From Actinomycetes bacterium (GTDB taxonomy: Bacteria; Actinomycetota; Actinomycetes; Streptosporangiales; Streptosporangiaceae), in assembly GCA_021793235.1 (NCBI GenBank), contig JAJYTD010000005.1, positions 62,001-126,000 on the forward strand: DNA of 64,000 nt, read 5' to 3'. Below the pieces are notes generated by a model. The model did not search any database, had not been told where the DNA came from, and was given only the letters and a program-made list of their open reading frames with translations. Positions 47,838-55,300 of this stretch are shown here, in pieces (the stretch's first letter is position 1; each line of letters opens with the position of its first letter). A program made the translations under genes and the position numbers.

Positions 47838-49274
47838 CTAACCCTCACCCTGCCGGCGCATGGCCTCCTGCTGCTCCTGCGCGTATTGCTGGGCCACCCG
47901 CTGCTGGCGTTGCGCAGCTGCGGCCACGGCTCCCTGCGTCTGATCGAACACATCAGAGACCGCCTCGCCCGCCTGCTCACGGCCGTTGCCCGACCTGAGC
48001 ATCGGGCGGCGGCCACCGGACTTGTTGCCCAGCTCCGGCAACAGCTGGGCGAGAAGGAGCGTGGACAGCGCCGAGGAGTCCCCGCTGCCGCCTTCGGTGC
48101 GCACCACCACCGGCTGCGGAGCGTGCTCGGCGAGCGTGGCGCCGACGTCGAGTCGGCGGCGCGCCAACTCGTACTGGAGCACGGCCCGGTTGTCCCGGTA
48201 GGAGGTGGCCAGGCGGCGCTGCGCCTTGGCCTCGTTCTGCGCAGCGACCAGGTCGGCGCGGCCCCGCGTCTCGATCTCGTAGCGCACCCGCTGCGCTTCG
48301 GTCTCCTGCTCCTCCAGCATCTGCGCGACGTCCTTGCGGGCCTTGTTCAGTGCCGCGTTGACCTCGACGATCTTGGCGTCACGGGTCTTCTTGGACCGCT
48401 CGATGTCCATGAGCAGGGTGTCGATGCGGCGCTTGCGGGTCAGCTCCCACTCCTGCTCATAGGCTGTCAGCTCCTTGGCGACCCGCTCGCGGGTGGCCAA
48501 GTGCTGCTGGTACTGGCTGGGCAGCTGGACATCGGGGATGTTGCAGCCCATGATGCGCACTCCGTAACGGCTCAGTTGCCGGTTCAGCAGGTCCTGCATG
48601 TCGGCGACATTGGACCCCCGCAGGTCGTAGGCGCTTTCGGTCTGCACCTTGCGGCTGCGCTGCCGGATGGCGTCCTGTACGGCGTTGGACAGCACAAGGT
48701 CGAAGTTGCTGGCGCCGATCGTACGCACGAACGCGACCGCGTCGGTGATCCGGAACTTGAGAAAGAACTCGATGGACTTCAGCGGCACGTTCTCCTGCGT
48801 GGGGCAGGCCAGCACGGGAGCGGTATAGGGGATCTCGGTGGAGATGTCCACTACGAAGTCCACCCGGGCCCACGGGTGCCACAGGTAGTGCCGTCCCGGG
48901 TCCAGGTGCCCGACAACGGCCCCGTACTTGGTCAGGACGCCAACGGTGCCCTGCTCGATCTCCACAATGGCCGAGCGCCACCACCACAGCACCCCCAGAG
49001 CGAGCGCGATGAGTGCGACCAGGAGGGCCGGAATCGCCGCCCAGCTCAAGAAGAATCCGCCGACCAGTGTCAGCAGCAGCGCCGAGAACAGCAGGTACAC
49101 CGCGAGCCAGACCAGGATGGTCCATTTGAGGCCGCGGGTGTCACGCGGGATCACAACGGGCACCAGGGCGCCCTGGTCGCCGCCGCGCAGCAGGCGGGCG
49201 ATGTCGCCCCATGAGGCGAGCGCCTCCTTGATGCTCGAGCCGCCCTTGCCCGGCTCCGGTGTCGGCTGGTTCAT
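47838..49274 (-). CDS. SPFH/band-7 membrane protein B
   Basis: The 478-residue product has two adjacent hydrophobic segments at about residues 50-105 (LVWLAVYLLFSALLLTLVGG; IPALLVALIALALGVLWWW). An SPFH/PHB domain follows (IVEIEQGTVGVLTKYGAVVG...VDISTEIPYTAPVL), then a long charged coiled coil and a Gln-rich tail (AAAAQRQQRVAQQYAQEQQE). SPFH proteins make large membrane-bound oligomers, such as HflKC, flotillin and stomatin. ATG 49274 has GGGAGG upstream and overlaps the stop of the neighbouring SPFH gene (ATGA). The pair probably forms a mixed complex. Confidence 0.87.
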   Translation of the reverse strand: MNQPTPEPGKGGSSIKEALASWGDIARLLRGGDQGALVPVVIPRDTRGLKWTILVWLAVYLLFSALLLTLVGGFFLSWAAIPALLVALIALALGVLWWWRSAIVEIEQGTVGVLTKYGAVVGHLDPGRHYLWHPWARVDFVVDISTEIPYTAPVLACPTQENVPLKSIEFFLKFRITDAVAFVRTIGASNFDLVLSNAVQDAIRQRSRKVQTESAYDLRGSNVADMQDLLNRQLSRYGVRIMGCNIPDVQLPSQYQQHLATRERVAKELTAYEQEWELTRKRRIDTLLMDIERSKKTRDAKIVEVNAALNKARKDVAQMLEEQETEAQRVRYEIETRGRADLVAAQNEAKAQRRLATSYRDNRAVLQYELARRRLDVGATLAEHAPQPVVVRTEGGSGDSSALSTLLLAQLLPELGNKSGGRRPMLRSGNGREQAGEAVSDVFDQTQGAVAAAAQRQQRVAQQYAQEQQEAMRRQGEG

Positions 49275-51010
49275 CAGTGACCTCCCTCGTACGGACCGGG
49301 CTGACCGGACTGCGGCCACGGCGCGGGCGGGCCGCTGGGCGGCGGGAACCCGCCGGGTTCGGGATCGGACGCCGACGTGGACACGTCTTCGGCGACCGCG
49401 CTCAGCCGCTCGTCAATGGCCTCATCGGCCACCGACTGGCGGATCTCCTCGACCCGGTCTGCTCCGGGCACCTCCATACCCTCGGGCTCGGGGGGTTCGA
49501 CGGTGCCGTCCTCATCCTCCAGCAGTCGGGAGATCTCGGCCTCGCGCTCGGCGATGCGCTCGGAGATCTCGGCCAACCGGTCCCGGATGGCCGCCATGTC
49601 ATCGTCGGAGAACAGCACGGCGTCGGCTTCCCCGATGATCCCCTGCGCGACCCGCAGGAAGTTGACGCTGGAAGCATCGCCGTCTCCGATGTGCAGCACC
49701 TGCGGCAGACTGTCGGCGACACCCTCCAGCTTGTCCAGCAGGTCCTGCTGGTAACGGTAGTTGAGGATCTCCGGCGCCTCGGCCGCGCTGACCGCGCGGA
49801 TGTCCAGTGCCTGCGCCTCCAGCAGGGCGGCGTTGGCGTTTGCGGTGCTCTCTGCTTCCACGAAGCGCTGGCGGGCCAGCGCCCGTGCACGGTTGGTCTC
49901 GCGTTCCAGCGCGGTGTCCATCTGCGCCTGATACTGGGCGATGTCGGCCTGGATCGCCGACAGCGTCTCGTTCAGCGAGGCGAGCTCCTTGTTCAGGTCG
50001 CCCTCGTTCTGCTCCTTGCGGAGCTGGAGCTCATACTCGTAGGTGTAGGCCTCCTTGGCGACGCGCACCATCTCAGGCGCCGCCAGGTCCATCCGGTACT
50101 CCTGGCTGGAGGGCTCGGCGTGGGTGATGTTGGCGCTGGTCAGCCGTACCGCCGGCAGGAACTGCTGGTTGAGCTGCTCCAGCAGGCGCGCGGTGTTCTC
50201 ACCGACCATGTCGTAGATCTCGGCGGCCTGCTGGTCGTAGATGAGGCTGCGGGTGGTCTCGCTGATGGCGTTGTTCAGCTTCTCCTGGAAACCCTGCACC
50301 GCGCCGAGGACGAAGATGAACTGCTCCGGGTCCTCGATCTTGAACTGGACGAACAGGTCGATCGAGGCTTTGACGCCGCTCTTGGTCGGGGCCTCGCGGA
50401 TCGGCGCGTTGAACGGGTACTCGCGCTGGGTGTTGACGATGTAGGAGACCCGCTTCCACGGGTTGAACAGGGTGACCCGGCCCGGGCCGACGATCTGCTC
50501 CAGCTTGCCGAACTTGGTGATCAGCGCCGCACAGCCGTCGGGCACCATGACCATGCCCTGGCGCCACCACATGAAGCCGGCGAAGGCGATCAGCACGATC
50601 CAGAAGTGGATGCCGAAGAAGGGGTTGAGGAGGGCGCCGGTCTGCAACGAGACCGGGATGGTCATCAGTTGGCCGAGGACGCCGACGATGAGCAGCAGGA
50701 TCACCGGAAGCATCGCGGTGAAGGTGCGTCCCTTGGGAATGACCATGGGGCAGATGACGTGCACCGGGCCGCCCCGGCCGCGCTCGAAGGAACTGCTGTT
50801 GAGCGCCTCTCCGGCATTGTCCAGCGAGGTGTTCTGCTGTTCGATGCGGGTTCCCACTGAGGCGCCCTGGTCGCGTGCCGCCAGGAAATCGCCCGGATCG
50901 AGCCCGACCCCTTCGGCTGCCTCGCCGAACGCGTTGGAGACCGCTTCCCGCGGATCGCCCCCTTGGGCGATGGCGGTGGCGGCCCCACGCACTGTCTGTG
51001 CGAAGGACAT
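49274..51010 (-). CDS. SPFH/band-7 membrane protein A
   Basis: This 578-residue protein has a 75-residue cytosolic N-terminus. Two membrane segments follow (MLPVILLLIVGVLGQLMTIP; FWIVLIAFAGFMWW), then an SPFH domain (VPDGCAALITKFGKLEQIVG...YPFNAPIREAPTKSG), a coiled coil with many Glu/Gln, and an acidic/Pro-rich tail. ATG 51010 is preceded by AAGGAG. It is translationally coupled to the second SPFH gene. Differences between the two in the N- and C-termini suggest distinct subunits rather than a recent duplication. Confidence 0.87.
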   Translation of the reverse strand: MSFAQTVRGAATAIAQGGDPREAVSNAFGEAAEGVGLDPGDFLAARDQGASVGTRIEQQNTSLDNAGEALNSSSFERGRGGPVHVICPMVIPKGRTFTAMLPVILLLIVGVLGQLMTIPVSLQTGALLNPFFGIHFWIVLIAFAGFMWWRQGMVMVPDGCAALITKFGKLEQIVGPGRVTLFNPWKRVSYIVNTQREYPFNAPIREAPTKSGVKASIDLFVQFKIEDPEQFIFVLGAVQGFQEKLNNAISETTRSLIYDQQAAEIYDMVGENTARLLEQLNQQFLPAVRLTSANITHAEPSSQEYRMDLAAPEMVRVAKEAYTYEYELQLRKEQNEGDLNKELASLNETLSAIQADIAQYQAQMDTALERETNRARALARQRFVEAESTANANAALLEAQALDIRAVSAAEAPEILNYRYQQDLLDKLEGVADSLPQVLHIGDGDASSVNFLRVAQGIIGEADAVLFSDDDMAAIRDRLAEISERIAEREAEISRLLEDEDGTVEPPEPEGMEVPGADRVEEIRQSVADEAIDERLSAVAEDVSTSASDPEPGGFPPPSGPPAPWPQSGQPGPYEGGH

Positions 51011-51305
51011 AGGTGTGACTCCTTGATAGTTGCGGAACTGCGGATATGACGGGGGTGCCTTTCCGGCGGTTCCGCTGATCCTGGTCAGAGTGGTCGAATC
51101 CTCCCACATCAAAGAGAGGGGACGGCGGTTCGCCCATGGCCGCCGGCTGTCCGACTCCGGTCATCGGCGACCGCCGTCCGCGCCCGTTCCGCCCACTCGT
51201 TCCCGTACCGGGCCGCCCTTCCTCTCCGAGGTCAGCGGTCGGCGAAGCACAGCCGGCGGATACCGGTGCGAGGAGGGCAGAAGTCTAGTGCGCGGTACCT
51301 CCGGA

Positions 51306-51731
51306 TCAACCGCCTTCGATCCAGTACCGCTGCAGCCTGGCAACGGCTTCTTCCTTGCTCATCGCTGCGACTTCGGCCTCCGCAAGACCGACCTTGGAGA
51401 TGAGCAGGTGAACGAGGTCAGCAGGCAAAGCCGCGGCGGGCGGTGCGGGCGTGCCCCGATCGGGAACGACGCCGTCCCGGACACACGCCCAGAACGCCGC
51501 CTCGTCCACGTGGAGCTGATCGCGGAGAACATGCGCCCAGATACTCCTGCCGTAGTCGGTGCCACCCACGGGGTGGGAGATCCGGGTCCGCAGGATCCGG
51601 CCATCCAAGAGACCCAGCTCATAGGTGACGTGATGGGTCCCGGTGCTGCCACGGGCGCTCCGGACCAGGTGCCATCCTTCTATTTCGCAGAAGCGCTCAT
51701 GATCCTCGCGCGTGGGCCGCGGCCAGGTCAC
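51306..51731 (-). CDS. Putative toxin of a type II toxin-antitoxin pair
   Basis: The 141-residue protein resembles actinobacterial proteins annotated as cytotoxic translational repressors of toxin-antitoxin systems: REDHERFCEIEGWHLVRSAR, GSTGTHHVTYELGLLDG, RILRTRISHPVGGTDYGRSI. The THHVTYE segment is similar in pattern to the His-containing strand of HicA mRNA interferases. It starts at ATG 51731, overlapping the antitoxin stop by four bases. The order antitoxin-toxin and the overlap are typical. Activity on RNA is inference. Confidence 0.75.
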   Translation of the reverse strand: MTWPRPTREDHERFCEIEGWHLVRSARGSTGTHHVTYELGLLDGRILRTRISHPVGGTDYGRSIWAHVLRDQLHVDEAAFWACVRDGVVPDRGTPAPPAAALPADLVHLLISKVGLAEAEVAAMSKEEAVARLQRYWIEGG

Positions 51732-52144
51732 CGCGCCTTCCCCACGAGCCAGTCATGCAGTTGCTCATCGTCGCTGAGGCTGATCAACTGGACCAGCCCC
51801 CAGTTCTCCCGGTGGTTGGGTGCATCGAGCAGGTGATCCTGCCAGTCCTCGGCATATTCCCGAAGTGCGCCGACCATCTCCGTGACAGCCTCGTCGAAGG
51901 TCGCACCGTCCGCGGCCACGGGCAACCCTGGAATGAGAATGGACCAGCCATCGGCTTCGGGAACCACCTGCGCACGAGAGGGAGTGACGGAAGCGAGGTA
52001 GTGGCGCAGTCTCTCGACGTCCACGATGGCGGTTCGAGCCGAATCGCGGCGTACCGTGGCCACCCGGCCACGCTCGGCCGCGTCGAGGAGTGCTTTGAGG
52101 TGCGATCGGGCATCGGTAAAGCTGTCATAGTGAACGGCTGGCAT
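51728..52144 (-). CDS. Antitoxin with Phd/YefM-like N-terminus and HicB-like C-terminus
   Basis: The 138-residue protein begins with a Phd/YefM-like segment (YDSFTDARSHLKALLDAAER, then VATVRRDSARTAIVDVERLR). The second half resembles HicB (GWSILIPGLPVAADGATFDE, then AVTEMVGALREYAEDW). Phd-type domains bind DNA and repress their own operon. ATG 52144 has GGAGGTG upstream; the frame is open to 52267 without further support. It is followed by the toxin gene with an ATGA overlap. A tandem 9-bp repeat 47 bases upstream is a likely operator. Confidence 0.78.
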   Translation of the reverse strand: MPAVHYDSFTDARSHLKALLDAAERGRVATVRRDSARTAIVDVERLRHYLASVTPSRAQVVPEADGWSILIPGLPVAADGATFDEAVTEMVGALREYAEDWQDHLLDAPNHRENWGLVQLISLSDDEQLHDWLVGKAR

Positions 52145-52190
52145 AGCGGCACCTCCATAGGGATGTACCTCCAGCCTGCCGCCCCCACTT

Positions 52191-52217
52191 AAGTACGTCA
52201 AGTACGTCACGTACGCC
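52191..52217. repeat. Tandem 9-bp repeats, probable operator of the toxin-antitoxin genes
   Basis: AAGTACGTC occurs twice in tandem (52191-52199, 52200-52208), followed by ACGTACG, a partial third copy. Each unit contains the palindrome GTAC. The array lies just upstream of the antitoxin gene, where Phd/YefM proteins usually bind to repress transcription. Confidence 0.6.
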
Positions 52218-52281
52218 CCATGTGGTCGATCGGACCGTCCACAGAGCCATGATGCCGCCTTCAACACAACCGGCGGTTCCT

Positions 52282-52321
52282 ATAAGAAAAGCGGTGGCCC
52301 GGCCGAATGCCGGACCACCGC
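52282..52321 (-). terminator. Intrinsic terminator of the nrdR-nrdJ operon
   Basis: Read on the minus strand, GCGGTGGTCCGGC pairs with GCCGGGCCACCGC (one mismatch), closing a five-base loop and followed directly by TTTTCTTATAG. It lies 38 bases beyond the nrdJ stop. The stem plus T-tract makes it the most classical terminator in the window. Confidence 0.85.
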
Positions 52322-52358
52322 CCTGTGCGACTACCTCACCGTGTGCGGAGCACGCTCA

Positions 52359-55300
52359 CTAGCTGCAGCCGCTGGTGGAGCCGCACCCCTCGCAGACGTA
52401 GCAGGTACCCGAGGGGCGCATCTTGGTGCCGCAGGTGACGCACAGCGGAGCATCCGTAGTGAAGCCCTGCTTCTGTTCGAGAAGCTCCGTGGTGGTGTGC
52501 GCCTCGGCGCTCTCCTGCTCCTCGCGGACCGGCTTCTCCTCCTTCGGTTCCCGCCCCGCCACCGGGGCCGACTGGGCATAGGACTCGACCTGGGCGGCGA
52601 CCTGGGCCGGATCCTCGCCGGCGGCCTGGGCACGGCGCTCCTCCGCCGACAGCACGCCGAGGGCGGCACGCTCGTCATAGGGGAGGTAGTCCAGCGCCAG
52701 GCGGCGGAAGATGTAATCGACCACCGACTGCGCCATGCGGATGTCCGGGTCGTCGGTCATCCCGGCCGGGTCGAACCGCATATTGGTGAACTTTTCGACG
52801 TAGGTCTCCAGCGGGACCCCGTACTGCAGCGCGATGGAGATCGCGATGGAGAAGGCGTCCATGACCCCGGCCAGCGTCGAGCCCTGCTTGCCGAGCTTCA
52901 TGAAGACCTCGCCGAGGCCGTCGTCGGGATAGGACCCTGCGGTGATGTAGCCCTCGGCCCCGCCCACCGAGAAGGACACCGTCTGACTGGGGCGCTTCTT
53001 GGGCAGGCGCCGCCGGACCGGCCGGTTGACCTCGACGACCTCGGGCTCCGGCCGCTCCTGCGTCTTCTCCTCGCTCTTGGCCGTCGACAGCGGCTGGCCG
53101 ACCTTGCAGTTGTCGCGGTAGACCGCCAGCGCCTTCAGACCGAGCTTCCACCCCTGGAAGTAGATGTGCTCGAAGTCCTCGACAGTGGCCTCCTCGGGCA
53201 CGTTCACCGTCTTGGAGATCGCCCCCGACAGGAACGGCTGCACCGCTGCCATCATCTCGACGTGGCCCATGGGCTTGATGTAGCGCCTGCCCATGGCGCA
53301 GTCGAACACCTCATAGTGCTCAGGCCGCAGCCCTGGAGCATCGACCACGTGGCCGTGCTCGGAGATGTACTCGACGATCGCCTCGATCTGCTCCTGCTGG
53401 TAGCCGAGGTTCTGCAGCGCCCGCGGGATCGCCTGGTTGACGATCTGCATGGACCCTCCGCCGACCAGCTTCTTGAACTTGACCAGCGAGAAGTCCGGCT
53501 CGATCCCGGTGGTGTCGCAGTCCATCATGAAGCCGATGGTGTTGTGGCTGACCAGCCCGTTCGCCACATACGTCACGTTGTCGGGAACGGAGATGTCGTA
53601 GGTGGGCTGGACCCCGCCGTCCTCATTCACCTCGACCTGCTCGAACAGGTACCCCAACGCGTTCTTGAGCCGGGGGTCGAGCGTCTCGGTGTAGAGGACC
53701 GCGGCCAGCCGGCGGGCGACCCCCCCGGACGTCCGCAGCGACCGCAGCACAGCGTCGCGGGACGGGTGCCCCTGCGGGACCACCCTTTCCCAGGCCTCCC
53801 GGGGCAGCACGATCAGATCCCGCTCCGCGGAACGCTCCGGCTCCACGGACACGAGCAGATTGTTCTTGCGGCCGCTCAGGAAACCGACGAGCTCGTCGAA
53901 ACGCAGCGCGTGGTCGATGTCGCGGAGCCGGACAACATGGGAGTCGCCGCCCCGGCCGTTTTCGGTCCGGCGCGTCGTCGACGCCATACCCAAGGCCAGC
54001 AGCAGGGTGCGGATCTCTCCGGCGAACGACTCGCTCGCGGTCGCCAGGCTCGGCACCCCCTCAAGGACGGTTCCGTCCGCTTCGAACAGGCCGCGCAGGA
54101 AAGCCGCGTAGACCGTGGCGTCGTTGGTCTCGAGCACCGCCGAGGGAACGCGCGGTGTCCACCCCTTGCCCGCATGGTCGCGGCCCGGCAGGTCCGCGGC
54201 GAAACCCGCCGCCTTCCACCAGCGCGCCAGCCGGACGGAGGAGAGCAGGATCTCGTGGTACCCCTGCTTCTGCGTTACCTCCGGCTGCAGGTTGAACAGG
54301 CCCTTGGCGAGCACGCGGATCCGCTCGACGACATCGAGGTCGGAGTCGGCCACGCACAGGCGGACTCCCTCGGCGTGCAGGCTGCCGTCTCCCATGAAGT
54401 AGCCCACGAGTTCGGCGAGCTCGGCGTCGACGCTGTCGGGAACGTCGACTGCCCGGTCACCCGCGGAGTACGCCTGGTCGAGGACAGGCAGGCAGACCTT
54501 TCGCGGCTCCCCGACCAGCGTCCCCAACTGCAGCGGAACGATATCTCCGGCGCTGATGTCGGCGAATCGCTTCCATTCCCAGGAGCCCGACTCCTGGTCG
54601 ACGACCTTGACCCGGTGGGCAAGGGTGCCCTGGATCCGATAGCCGCCCCGGGTGGTGAGGCGACGTGTCGGCTCCTCCCCATTGACGAAGAACTTCGTGC
54701 TCCTGCGGGGGCCGTCGTCGGTGGAGACCGTGACGTCCAACTCCTGCCATCGGCTGCCGTAGACGTCCCCGAGCTCCGCCAAGCGGACCAGCCCGCGGTC
54801 GGTGGTGATCAGAGAGTCACCGGTAAGGCAACCGGTCGGAGCCAGCAGGCTGGCCTGGGCGTTGCGCCAGCCGTTCTTCTCGCCGATCTTCAGGCACTCC
54901 TGCCAGGCCTTCGACGCGGCGGCGGTGATGGTCTTGTCCATCGCGCCGACGGTACGCAGGTCGTCGTTGGCGGCGGCGTGCTTGCGCATGACCCGCTTGT
55001 GCGCGGATGCGTTCTTGGCGTACCCCTCGTAGGGGCCCACCACCCCGGCGAGTTCGGCGCTGCGCTTGTAGGCGGTGCCGGTCATCAGCGAGGTGATGGC
55101 CGCGGCCACGGCTCGGCCGCCCTCGGAGTCGTAGGCGTGGCCCGTGGCCATGAGCAGCGCGCCCAGGTTGGCGTAGCCGATCCCGAGCTGGCGGAACGCC
55201 CGCGTGGTCTCCCCGATCTTCTCGGTGGGGAAGTCCGCGAAGGAGATCGAGATGTCCATCGCCGTGATGACCAGCTCGGTCAGCTTGGTGAATCCCGCGA

